From NCBI GenBank assembly GCA_035540955.1, contig DATLFP010000239.1:1-26277 (forward strand): a stretch of 26,277 nt of DNA, read 5' to 3'. The notes beneath the pieces are model-generated. The model ran no database searches and had not been told where the DNA came from. It saw nothing but the letters and a program-made list of their open reading frames with translations. The first letter of the stretch is position 1; every line of letters starts with the position of its first letter. The DNA comes from DATLFP01 sp035540955. Lineage in GTDB: Bacteria > Actinomycetota > Acidimicrobiia > Acidimicrobiales > CADCSY01. Shown in pieces: positions 7,290-15,059 of the stretch. The translations under genes were made by a program, and so were the position numbers.

Positions 7290-9365
7290 TCAGGCCGAGG
7301 AGGGTGTCTCCGATCGCGCGCCGCCAGGCCGTAGGCGTACGGGGATCCCGTTGAGCGTCGCGTTCCCGGAGATCGGATCGAAGGCCTCGCCATCGGTGAG
7401 GACGTTGCTGTTCACGCGGGCCCAGCCGTGCGGAAGGCTCACCACTCCAGGCATGACCTCCTCGGTCACCTCGACGACCACGTCGAGCTCACCAACCCGC
7501 GAGCAGATGGTCACGGTGTCTCCGCTCACGAGGCAGTGTGCGGCCGCGTCGCGTGGATGCAGGTGGAGCGCGGTGCGGTCCTTGCCTCGTACCAGCATGT
7601 CGATGTGATGCATCCAGCTGTTGTTCGATCGGACGTGCCGGCGTCCGACGAGCAGCAGCTCGCCGTCCACTGCACTCGCATCGGCCTCGATCGACGCCAG
7701 CAGCTCGGGCAGGGGTTCGATGATCTCCGGCGGCGCGAGCTCGACCTTGGCCGATGGCGTGCGCAGGTTCGACGGGAGTCGCGGTTCGAGCGGTCCCAGG
7801 TCGATGCCGTGCGGATGGGCGCGCAGGTCGTCGAGCGTGAGCCCCCACGGGCCCTTGCGGAGCATGCCGTCGAGGATCTCCTCCTCGGTCGCGCCGCCGA
7901 AGGGAGGTGGGCCGCCGCCCGCGATCGTGGTGAGCGTGGTGAGGACCTCGCGCTCGCTCGGCTGCTCGGTCGGGAAGATCGCCTCTGACCAGTTGGCGAC
8001 CTGGCGGAGGGTCTGGTTGGTGAACACGATGTCGTAGTGGCTCTTCTCGAGCTGCGAGGGCACTGGCAGGACGATGTCGGCATGGCGCGTCGTCTCGTTC
8101 AGGTACAGGTCGACGCTGACCATGAAGTCGAGCGTCGCCAGCGCGGCGTCGAGTCGCTCGCTGTGCGGTGTCGAGAGCACCGGGTTGCCGGCGATCGTGA
8201 GCAGGGCCCGGATCTGCCCCGGACCGGGTGTCTCGATCTCCTCCGCCAGCACCGCCACGGGGAGCTCGCTGGCTGCCTCGGGACGACCCGAGACGCGGCT
8301 GGTCCACCGTGCGATCTTGAAGCCGCGGCCGCCGCCCTCGGGTGATCGCGGTGCGCTGTGCGCCCCCAGCCCGAACATGCCGCCGCCGGGACGGTCGAGG
8401 TTGCCGGTGATCGTCGTGAGGAGGTCGGTGGCCCACGACGCGACCGTGCCGCCCCGCACCGTGTGCACGCCGATGCGCCCGTAGACGACGGCGCGATCGG
8501 CGGCGGCCAGCTCGTGCGCCAGCCGGCGGGTCGTCGCGGCGTCGATCCCGGTGGGTCCCGCGACGCGCTCCGGTGTCCACGGCGTGACCGCGGCGAGGGC
8601 CTCCTCGATGCCATTGACGTGGGGCGCGGCGTCGCCGAGATCGACGAGGCCATCGGTCGCGATCACGTTGGCGAGCGCGCAGAGGAACAGCGAGTCGGTG
8701 CCGGGTCGGATGGCGAGGTGCTCGTCGGCGGCGGCCGCGGTCTTCGTGCGGCGGGGGTCGACGACGACGAGGCGACCGCCACGCGCCCGCAGTGCACCCA
8801 GTCGGCCGGGCCAGTCGGGTGCGCTGGCGAGCGACCCGTTCGACTCGAACGGGTTGGCGCCGAGCATCAGCAAGTACGACGTCCGATCGATGTCCGGCAG
8901 CAGCACGCCATAGGGGTCGCCGTACATGAGGCCGGTGCTGACGTTGCGGGGCACCTGGTCGACGGTCGATGCCGAGAAGAGGTTGCGGGTGCCGAGTGCC
9001 CTGATGAGGTGGGGGAGGAAGAGCGGCGCCACCAGGCTGTGCACGTTGGGGTTGCCGAGGTACACGCCGACGGCGTCGGGGCCGTGCTCGGTCCTGATCG
9101 CACCGAGCCGGTCTTCGATCTCGGCCCACGCCTCGTCCCAGGTGATGGGGACGTGACCCTCGGGCGTGCGTCGGTGCGGCACCCGCAGCCGGTTTGGGTC
9201 CTCGTGGAGGTGCTTGAGCGCCGAGCCCTTCGGACAGATGAAGCCGCGGGAGAACACGTCGTCGCGGTCGCCGCGGATGCGGACGACCGCGCCGTCGCGC
9301 ACCGTGATCTCGAGGCCGCACGTCGCCTCGCACAGCGGGCACGTGCGGAAGTGGGTCTCAGTCAT
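7290..9365 (-). CDS. Molybdopterin-dependent oxidoreductase (formate dehydrogenase/DMSO reductase superfamily)
   Basis: A 691-aa redox enzyme that probably carries a bis-MGD molybdenum cofactor and one [4Fe-4S] cluster. The cluster motif is at the N-terminus: Cys9-x2-Cys12-x3-Cys16-x27-Cys44 in CPLCEATCG...FICPKG. Then come ITWDEAWAEIEDRL, MLGANPFESNGS (MGD contact region), VVVDPRRTKTA and, near the C-terminus, the dinucleotide-binding barrel with SLPHGWARVN. In the region where related enzymes place a Cys, Sec or Ser molybdenum ligand (SASTVDQVPRNVSTGLM) there is no Cys or Sec. No Tat signal is visible, so it should be cytoplasmic. The ATG overlaps the livF stop (ATGA), making it the last gene of the LIV operon. 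The substrate is unknown. Coupling suggests it acts on the imported compound or its product. Confidence 0.9.
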   Translation of the reverse strand: MTETHFRTCPLCEATCGLEITVRDGAVVRIRGDRDDVFSRGFICPKGSALKHLHEDPNRLRVPHRRTPEGHVPITWDEAWAEIEDRLGAIRTEHGPDAVGVYLGNPNVHSLVAPLFLPHLIRALGTRNLFSASTVDQVPRNVSTGLMYGDPYGVLLPDIDRTSYLLMLGANPFESNGSLASAPDWPGRLGALRARGGRLVVVDPRRTKTAAAADEHLAIRPGTDSLFLCALANVIATDGLVDLGDAAPHVNGIEEALAAVTPWTPERVAGPTGIDAATTRRLAHELAAADRAVVYGRIGVHTVRGGTVASWATDLLTTITGNLDRPGGGMFGLGAHSAPRSPEGGGRGFKIARWTSRVSGRPEAASELPVAVLAEEIETPGPGQIRALLTIAGNPVLSTPHSERLDAALATLDFMVSVDLYLNETTRHADIVLPVPSQLEKSHYDIVFTNQTLRQVANWSEAIFPTEQPSEREVLTTLTTIAGGGPPPFGGATEEEILDGMLRKGPWGLTLDDLRAHPHGIDLGPLEPRLPSNLRTPSAKVELAPPEIIEPLPELLASIEADASAVDGELLLVGRRHVRSNNSWMHHIDMLVRGKDRTALHLHPRDAAAHCLVSGDTVTICSRVGELDVVVEVTEEVMPGVVSLPHGWARVNSNVLTDGEAFDPISGNATLNGIPVRLRPGGARSETPSSA

Positions 9366-10066
9366 CGGGTCGCCAGGTAGCGGTCGGCGAGCCCGTCGGC
9401 GCCGCCGATCTCGTCGATGGTGCCCTCGGCACCGATGCCGCCGTGCTCGAGGACGATGACGCGGTCGACGACGTCGGCGATGAGGCGGGGGCTCTGCTCG
9501 ACGAGGATCATGGCGACTCCCTCCCGGTGGATGGCGGCGAGGCTCTCCACGAGCTCGCGTGCGGTGACGGGTGCGAGGCCGGCGGACAGCTCGTCGACGA
9601 GCAGCACCGACGGGCCGGTGAGCAGGGCGCGGCCGATGACGAGCATCTGCTGCTCGCCGCCGGAGAGGCTGCCAGCCAGCTGGGAGCGCCGCTCGAGGAG
9701 GCGGGGGAAGAGCTCGAACACGCGCTGCTTGGTGAACGCGCGCTCGCGGCCGGTGAGGGCGGCGACGTCGAGGTTGTCCTCGACACTCAGCGCGCCGAAC
9801 ACGTGACGACCCTCGGGGACGTGGGCGAGGCCGCGTCGGGCTCGGATCCACGGCGTTGCCCGCCCGAGCAGGTCGCCTCGCAGCGAGATCGAGCCGGACC
9901 ACGACTTCAGGTTCCCCGACAGCGCGCGCAGCAGCGTCGTCTTGCCGGCACCGTTGGCACCGAGCACACCGAGGATCTCGTCGCCGAGCGTGAAGCTCAC
10001 GTCTCGGAGGACCGGTGCCCGCACGTACCCGGTGGTGAGTCCGCTGACCTCCAGCGCGAGCATCAC
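9362..10066 (-). CDS. livF: LIV-type ABC transporter ATP-binding protein LivF
   Basis: A 234-aa ATPase of the branched-chain amino acid/amide (HAAT) family. It has Walker A GANGAGKTT (36-44), VPEGRHVFGALSVEDNL (a LivF hallmark, about 83-99), the signature SLSGGEQQM (about 133-141) and Walker B VLLVDE (about 154-159), followed by LSAGLAP. A GTG start overlaps the livG stop in a GTGA. An ATG one codon later is the alternative. It pairs with the LivG encoded immediately upstream and is followed by the coupled molybdopterin oxidoreductase gene. The catalytic motifs are intact. The transported compound need not be a branched-chain amino acid. Confidence 0.93.
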   Translation of the reverse strand: MMLALEVSGLTTGYVRAPVLRDVSFTLGDEILGVLGANGAGKTTLLRALSGNLKSWSGSISLRGDLLGRATPWIRARRGLAHVPEGRHVFGALSVEDNLDVAALTGRERAFTKQRVFELFPRLLERRSQLAGSLSGGEQQMLVIGRALLTGPSVLLVDELSAGLAPVTARELVESLAAIHREGVAMILVEQSPRLIADVVDRVIVLEHGGIGAEGTIDEIGGADGLADRYLATR

Positions 10067-10824
10067 GCTGCACTCCCGAGGTACGCCTCGACGACGGCCG
10101 GGTCATTGCGCACCTGCTCCGGCGTGCCCGACGAGAGCAGCTGCCCGCGCGCGAGCACGTGGACCTCGTCGCACAGCCCCATCACGAACCCGACGTCATG
10201 GGCGATCACGAGGATCGTCGTGCCGACCTCGTTGGCGCCGCGCAGCACCGCGCGCAGATCCTCGATCTCGGCGACGTCGAGACCGGTCGTCGGCTCGTCG
10301 AGCAGCATGAGCGCGGGCGATTCCACCAGAAGGGCCGCGAGCTCGACTGCCCGCGCCCCCGCGAACGACAGGTCGCGCACGGCTCGGTGACGGTGCTCGA
10401 AGAGGCCGATCGACTCGAGCACCGCCTCGGCCCGCTCGGTGAGCACGCGCTCCTGGCGCCACCACCGCAAGGGACGAAGGGCGAGGTGCGCGCCCGAGTA
10501 CCCCACGCTGAGGTGCTGGGCGGCCAACACGTTGGCGAGCACCGTCTCCTCGAGCATGAGCCCGAGGTGCTGGAAGCTGCGACCGATGCCGCGGGCGGCA
10601 CGGTCGTGGGCGGGGAGCGGCGTGACGTCCTCGTCCCGGAACGTGACCGTCCCGCTGGTGAGCGGCTGCAACCCGCTGATGGCGTTGAAGCACGTGGTCT
10701 TGCCGGCGCCGTTCGGTCCGATGAGCCCCACGATGGAGCCTTCCTCGACATCGAGGCTGACGCCGTCGACGGCCCGGAGCCCGCCGAACACGACGGCTGC
10801 GTCGCGCACGGAGAGGAACGTCAC
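10063..10824 (-). CDS. livG: LIV-type ABC transporter ATP-binding protein LivG, with an atypical signature motif
   Basis: A 253-aa ATPase partner of LivF. Walker A is GPNGAGKTT (36-44), the Q-loop is RSFQHL (Gln85), Walker B is LMLLDE (172-177) followed by PTTGLD, and the C-terminus ends in the usual VVEAYLG. The signature, normally LSxGxQ followed by RRxEIARAL, reads LSFAGARAVELAALL (152-166): the second conserved Gly is shifted and the following Gln is missing. LivG proteins vary here (LPYGxQR), but this is more divergent than most. The GTG start overlaps the livM stop (GTGA). The ABC sites in a LivFG dimer are formed across both subunits, so one site may be weak. Confidence 0.92.
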   Translation of the reverse strand: MTFLSVRDAAVVFGGLRAVDGVSLDVEEGSIVGLIGPNGAGKTTCFNAISGLQPLTSGTVTFRDEDVTPLPAHDRAARGIGRSFQHLGLMLEETVLANVLAAQHLSVGYSGAHLALRPLRWWRQERVLTERAEAVLESIGLFEHRHRAVRDLSFAGARAVELAALLVESPALMLLDEPTTGLDVAEIEDLRAVLRGANEVGTTILVIAHDVGFVMGLCDEVHVLARGQLLSSGTPEQVRNDPAVVEAYLGSAA

Positions 10825-12719
10825 GGCTCGGCTCGCGTCGCCAGCACGCTGGCCAGCCAGTCGACGACGAGCAGGGCCGAGCCGAGCACGACGAGGGCGA
10901 GCCCCCCGATGCCCCCGGAGATGAGCTCCTGGTTCTGCACCCACACCTGGTCGGTGTTGCCGGCGTGGTACCACGCGAGGGCGATGGCGGCGAAGCCGAC
11001 GGCGACGAGCGCGCCACCGATGACGGACGGGATGCGGATGCGGTGCTGCATCGTTCGCTCCTTGATGAGCTCGGCGGCGCGGCGGCCGAAGCCGTTGAGT
11101 CCGCTCTGGTGTCGGGTGAGGGTGAGGATGAGGCCGAGGGGCGCGGCGTAGGCGATGAGCGCGCCGCCGCCGGCGAGGAAGAGGCGACCGCCCTCGACCG
11201 CGACCGCGGCGGCGGCGACGCCACCCACGAAGCCACGGCCGGCGAGCGCCACGATGATGAGGTAGGTGAAGGACAGACCGAGCGGGAACGCCTGTGGCGT
11301 CATGCGCTGGACCCACATGGCCGTGAGCCCGCCGGCGAGCCCGGCGAACGCGCCGGCGATCCCGTAGGCGAGGGCGCGGTAGCGGCTGACGGGGATGCCG
11401 AACGCGGCGGCACCGTCGGGGTGTGCCTTCACCCACCGCAGGCCGCGCCCGATCTTGGAGTGGTCGATCACCCACGCCGCAGTGACGGCGCCGAGCACCA
11501 CGACGGCGAGCACCGGCCACAGCGACCGTGCGGTGGTGAGCTCGAGCGGGCCGATGGTCGGTGTCGCGACCGCAGCGCCACCCGGGGGTCCGACGACCCA
11601 CTCGCGGGTGAAGAAGAAGCGGTCGATGGCGACGCCGGCGGCGAGGGTGACGAGCGCGACCTGCAGGCCGCGCGCTCGCAGCGCAGGAAGGCCGACGAGC
11701 GCGCCGGTGACGACGCCCACGACGATGGCCAGCGGCAGCAGGTAGACGGGGGAGAGGCCGTGGTCGGCGCTGAGCTTGGCGACCGCGAACGCCGGGAGCC
11801 CGACGATGGGCGCCTGTGCGAGGGACAGCTCGCCGGCCCACGTCACCAGCACGTGGAGGCCGATGGCGGCGACCATCACGATGAGGACAAGCCCGAGCTT
11901 GTAGACGTTGGCCTCGCTCAGCACGAGCAACGGGACGGCGACCAGCGCGGTGGCGCCGACGAGCGGCGGGTGGGCACCGGTCGGGATCGGCGCGCGCACA
12001 CCGCGTCGCCGAAGCAGCAGGAGCCCGGCCGTCACGAAGCCGACGAGCGGGAGGACGACCACGGCCGGCGGGCTCGTCGCGCTGAGCACGTGTGGCAGCT
12101 GCGCCGCGACTCGCTCGACGATCGCAGGCTCGGGTGACCCGGGAGGCTCGACCGCCGGCGGCGCCGCGACGTCAGGCACCGGGGGCGCCTCGAACGCCGG
12201 CGCGGTCATGGGGACGACGGTCGTCGTGGTCGTCGGGGTGTCGACGACGGCCGGTGCCGCCACGAGTGACGTCCTCGTCGTGTCGATGGCCAGCTCGAAG
12301 CTCGTGGTGGGCTCCAGGAGCGGCACGAGGGCGACGCCGTGACGCGGCCACGGCGTGAGCGATACGAGCCAGCCGGCATCGGTGCGGTCGACCGGTGTGA
12401 CCGACGAGCAGTCCGCGGCGGGCGCGGTGTCTGACGACCGCTCGCCGTCGCCGACGAGGGGGCTCGTGAGCGGACAGGCGCCGAGCACGGGCTCTCCGGT
12501 CATCGATGCAGCGACGATCGTGAATGCGGCGGGGGCGGCGACGAATGCCCGTGCGGTCTCGACGCCGACCGCGCCAGCCACGTAGGCGCGATCGGCCTGG
12601 CCGACGAAGGTCGGCACGCCGGTCGTGTGCTGGTAGCCGTGGCGCACCTCCTCTGCGCGCGCCGGCGCGGCGGTGAGGACGGCAACCGTGCACACGATCG
12701 CGAGGAGCGCTCGTCGCAT
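10821..12719 (-). CDS. livM: LIV-type permease LivM with an exported N-terminal domain and a C-terminal two-helix extension
   Basis: A 632-aa membrane protein; ordinary LivM is about 300-400 aa. Residues 1-22 form a signal peptide with an ARA-EE cleavage site. Residues 23 to about 155 are predicted outside the cell, with two cysteines (82 and 104) and beta-rich ACPLTSP...DCSSVTPV...LVPLLEPTTSFELAI. A Thr/Pro/Ala-rich linker (159-200) leads to a membrane anchor (about 217-236). The LivM channel follows from about 252, with ITWAGELSLAQAP-like LVTWAGELSLAQA, GLPALRARGLQVALVTLA and WVKAHPDGAAAFGI. After that, from MQHRIRIPSV, about 90 residues with two more helices (VWVQNQELISGGIGGLALVV) end the protein. 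The ATG overlaps the livH stop by 1 nt (TGATG). The open frame before it is antisense-like sequence and is rejected. Confidence 0.88.
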   Translation of the reverse strand: MRRALLAIVCTVAVLTAAPARAEEVRHGYQHTTGVPTFVGQADRAYVAGAVGVETARAFVAAPAAFTIVAASMTGEPVLGACPLTSPLVGDGERSSDTAPAADCSSVTPVDRTDAGWLVSLTPWPRHGVALVPLLEPTTSFELAIDTTRTSLVAAPAVVDTPTTTTTVVPMTAPAFEAPPVPDVAAPPAVEPPGSPEPAIVERVAAQLPHVLSATSPPAVVVLPLVGFVTAGLLLLRRRGVRAPIPTGAHPPLVGATALVAVPLLVLSEANVYKLGLVLIVMVAAIGLHVLVTWAGELSLAQAPIVGLPAFAVAKLSADHGLSPVYLLPLAIVVGVVTGALVGLPALRARGLQVALVTLAAGVAIDRFFFTREWVVGPPGGAAVATPTIGPLELTTARSLWPVLAVVVLGAVTAAWVIDHSKIGRGLRWVKAHPDGAAAFGIPVSRYRALAYGIAGAFAGLAGGLTAMWVQRMTPQAFPLGLSFTYLIIVALAGRGFVGGVAAAAVAVEGGRLFLAGGGALIAYAAPLGLILTLTRHQSGLNGFGRRAAELIKERTMQHRIRIPSVIGGALVAVGFAAIALAWYHAGNTDQVWVQNQELISGGIGGLALVVLGSALLVVDWLASVLATRAEP

Positions 12720-13576
12720 CAGTACGCCGATCGCACGAGCCCGCTCGGGCGCACGAGGAGCAGCACGATCACGAACCCGGCGAGCAGCACCTCGACGATG
12801 CCGGTGACCGGGCTCACGTAGCCGATCACGCCCTCGGCGACGCCGAACCCGACGCCGGCGACGAACGCGCCGGGAATGCTGGTGAGCCCGCCGACCAGCG
12901 CGGCGGCGACGCTGCGCAGGAGCAGCGACGTCATGAAGAACACGCCGAAGGCGACCGATGGTGCGATGACGATGGCCGACAGGCCCGCCAGACCACCGGC
13001 GAGCGCCCACGTGGCGAGCGAGGTGCGATCGGTGTCGACGCCGACGAGGCCGGCGGCGAGAGGATCGACGGCAGTCGCGCGCAGGCGGAGCCCGAACGAC
13101 GTGTACCGATAGAGCGCGGCGAGTCCGGCGAGCACGGCGAGCACGGCGACGAACACCACGAGCTGCCCGGGCCGGATCGACTGACCGAGCACCCGAACAC
13201 CGTCGCCCTGCGCCAGCGGCGGCAGGAAGCGCGGGTTCACGCCGTAGCGGCGCGACGCGAAGGTGAGGATCAGCGACGCCACCGCCAGCGTCCCGACCAT
13301 GGCGGTCAGGGGCGGCTGGCCCCGCAGCGGTCGCACGAGCGCGATCTCGGTCAGCGCCCCGACCCCGGCCGACACGGCCACCCCGGCGAGCAGCGCGAGA
13401 CCGAGCACGAGCCCGCCGTCGACCCACAGCTCGCTGAACACGAACGCGCCGATCATGCCGGTCTCGCCGTACGCGAAGTTCACGATGCGCGTGCCGCGGT
13501 AGACGACGACCAGGCCGACGGCGAGAAGGCCGTAGACGAGCCCGGTGAACGCACCGTTGACGACGACCGTTGTCAT
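12719..13576 (-). CDS. livH: LIV-type ABC transporter permease LivH
   Basis: A 285-aa permease with about eight hydrophobic segments. Its start, VVNGAFTGLVYGLLAVGLVVVYRGTRIVNFAYGE, is the characteristic LivH N-terminus, in which the NFAxGE element is strongly conserved. SFGLRLRATAVDPLAAGLVGVD corresponds to the loop (RAxAxxxxAAxLxGI) that contacts the ATPase. It ends in the usual LLLVRPSGLV. The ATG overlaps the upstream binding-protein stop (ATGA). The length and all family landmarks are normal, in contrast to the following livM. Confidence 0.93.
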   Translation of the reverse strand: MTTVVVNGAFTGLVYGLLAVGLVVVYRGTRIVNFAYGETGMIGAFVFSELWVDGGLVLGLALLAGVAVSAGVGALTEIALVRPLRGQPPLTAMVGTLAVASLILTFASRRYGVNPRFLPPLAQGDGVRVLGQSIRPGQLVVFVAVLAVLAGLAALYRYTSFGLRLRATAVDPLAAGLVGVDTDRTSLATWALAGGLAGLSAIVIAPSVAFGVFFMTSLLLRSVAAALVGGLTSIPGAFVAGVGFGVAEGVIGYVSPVTGIVEVLLAGFVIVLLLVRPSGLVRSAY

Positions 13577-14970
13577 CGGTGGTGGGTCGCCGGCGGCCCG
13601 GCCGTCTTCCACGTGTAGTCGTCGTTGCAGCAGACGATCGGGAACGTGCCGTGGACGCCGACGTGGTCGTCGGGCGTCCAGCTGAACGGCGCCATCACCC
13701 CGTTGTCGAAGTCGCGGATGGACTCCGAACCGGAGACGACCGACGCGCGCGTCGGGTTCTGACCGGCGGCCCAGAGCACGGCGCCGATGGTCAGGCCATG
13801 GCCGTAGGCGGTGAAGCCCTCGAGGTCGTCCACCCGGTCGCGTCCGCGGCCGCGGGTCGCCATGCGCTCGGCGTACTGCGCGAACGCGGCGCTGTCGGTG
13901 GCGGCGAAGCCGCGCAGGCCGGTGACACCAGTGAACAGGTCGCGTGCGGCGGCGGTGATGAAGTCGAACTGGAACCCCCAGCCGGTGATGGCGGCGTCGT
14001 AGCCGAGGCTGCGGGCGTCGCGCACGATGCCGATCGCCTCCGCGGTGGCCGAGATCACGACGATCTCCACGCCCGCCTCTTGCATGCGCAACAGGGGTGC
14101 GGCGAAGGACGCCTGGTTGGGCTCGACGGCCTCGACGACGGCCACGTCGACGCCGAGTCGCCTTGCCTCGGGCACGAAGGCGTCGGCGGCCGCCTTGTAC
14201 GAGGCCTGGTTCACGTAGACGACGCCGACCTTCGTCCCGCGACCGCCGAGCGGCCCGGCGACGTAGCTGGCGAGCTGGTGTCCGCCCTGCTCGCTCGTCG
14301 GGGTGTTCGAGAACGCGTACCGCCAGCTCGGGTCGACGGTGGGGGCATAGTAGAAGGTCGGCATCCCGGCGGCGTCGAGGCAGCTCACCGCGGTCAGCGT
14401 CGCTTCGACGCCCTCGGGGACCATGGCGACGAACGAGCCGTTGCTGAGCGCCTCCTTGCACGCGGCGACGCCGCCGTCGGCGGTCTCCTTGTGGTCGACC
14501 TTCTTGAGCACGACCTGCCGGCCGTGGATGCCGCCGCTCTCGTTCACGTCGTCCATCCACGTGGCGAGGCCGTCGTAGGCACGGGTCACCATCGCCGCGA
14601 GCGGGCCGCTGAAGCCGGCGATCACGCTCACGACGACCCTGTCCTCGGTGACGCCCGGCGCAGATGCCTGGTTCGCGGTCGCAGCGGCCTCGGTCACCAC
14701 CGCATCCGCGGTGGACGTGGCCGCGACGCCGTCCGCGCCGCCGGCCACCCCGTCGGAGCCGGGTCCGGGCGCTGCCGCCCTCCCGGCCGCAAGGGCCTCA
14801 CCGGTCTGAGCGTCGACGACGACGCCGCTGGCGGCTCCGTTGCCCGTCTCCCGGTTGGCGGCGACTGTGACGCCGTTGCGCGGCGTCGAGACCGAGCACG
14901 CCGCCAGCAGCGGCAGCAGGGCCGCCGCGACGGCACGGCCTTGCCGACGAGTTCGACTTGATGCCCCCAT
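13573..14970 (-). CDS. LIV-type (Peripla_BP_6) substrate-binding lipoprotein, first gene of the LIV operon
   Basis: A secreted lipoprotein of 465 aa. The signal peptide ends in a perfect lipobox, LLPLLAAC (Cys25). A low-complexity Ala/Gly/Thr linker follows to about residue 100. The binding fold starts at VTEDRVVVSVIAGFSGP and includes WMDDVNESGGIHGRQVVL, ACKEALSNGSFVAMV, GGRGTKVGVVYVNQASYKAA and GVEIVVISATAEA, typical of LIV/amide-binding proteins. It is transcribed first, with livHMGF and the molybdopterin oxidoreductase gene behind it in one overlapping chain. No clear Shine-Dalgarno precedes the ATG, so initiation may be leaderless or weak. Two overlapping palindromes lie 37-70 nt upstream. 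The ligand is not predictable from the sequence. Confidence 0.92.
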   Translation of the reverse strand: MGASSRTRRQGRAVAAALLPLLAACSVSTPRNGVTVAANRETGNGAASGVVVDAQTGEALAAGRAAAPGPGSDGVAGGADGVAATSTADAVVTEAAATANQASAPGVTEDRVVVSVIAGFSGPLAAMVTRAYDGLATWMDDVNESGGIHGRQVVLKKVDHKETADGGVAACKEALSNGSFVAMVPEGVEATLTAVSCLDAAGMPTFYYAPTVDPSWRYAFSNTPTSEQGGHQLASYVAGPLGGRGTKVGVVYVNQASYKAAADAFVPEARRLGVDVAVVEAVEPNQASFAAPLLRMQEAGVEIVVISATAEAIGIVRDARSLGYDAAITGWGFQFDFITAAARDLFTGVTGLRGFAATDSAAFAQYAERMATRGRGRDRVDDLEGFTAYGHGLTIGAVLWAAGQNPTRASVVSGSESIRDFDNGVMAPFSWTPDDHVGVHGTFPIVCCNDDYTWKTAGPPATHHR

Positions 14971-15006
14971 GGGACGAATCGGACCGCGAATGGGGTGCGG
15001 GCGGCT

Positions 15007-15024
15007 AGTAGGGCGCGCCCTACT
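15007..15024. promoter_or_regulatory. 18-bp perfect palindrome in the divergent control region (operator copy A)
   Basis: AGTAGGGCGCGCCCTACT is a perfect 9+9 palindrome in the 89-bp gap between the divergent LIV operon and the SDR operon. It fits the wider form TAGTAGG-N6-CCTAC (15006-15023), which recurs on the other strand at 15806-15823. A shared dimeric regulator for both operons is the simplest reading. Confidence 0.55.
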
Positions 15025-15040
15025 GCCGTCCGACGGCAGT
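15022..15040. promoter_or_regulatory. 19-bp inverted repeat adjoining operator copy A
   Basis: ACTGCCGTC-C-GACGGCAGT is a perfect 9+1+9 inverted repeat that shares its first three bases with the palindrome at 15007-15024. It ends 19 nt before the SDR start codon. It could be a second operator, with different half-sites, or a hairpin in the SDR leader. Confidence 0.45.
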
Positions 15041-15059
15041 GCCTGCGCACGATCGGGCC

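Noticed and set aside
9366..10106. N-terminal extension of the molybdopterin oxidoreductase frame
   Set aside because: It lies out of frame over livF and is Arg-rich. The real ATG at 9365 directly precedes the Cys cluster motif and overlaps the livF stop.
15039..15059. GTG start adding seven residues to the SDR
   Set aside because: The GTG lies inside the inverted repeat 15022-15040, and classical SDRs begin close to the glycine-rich motif, as with ATG 15060.
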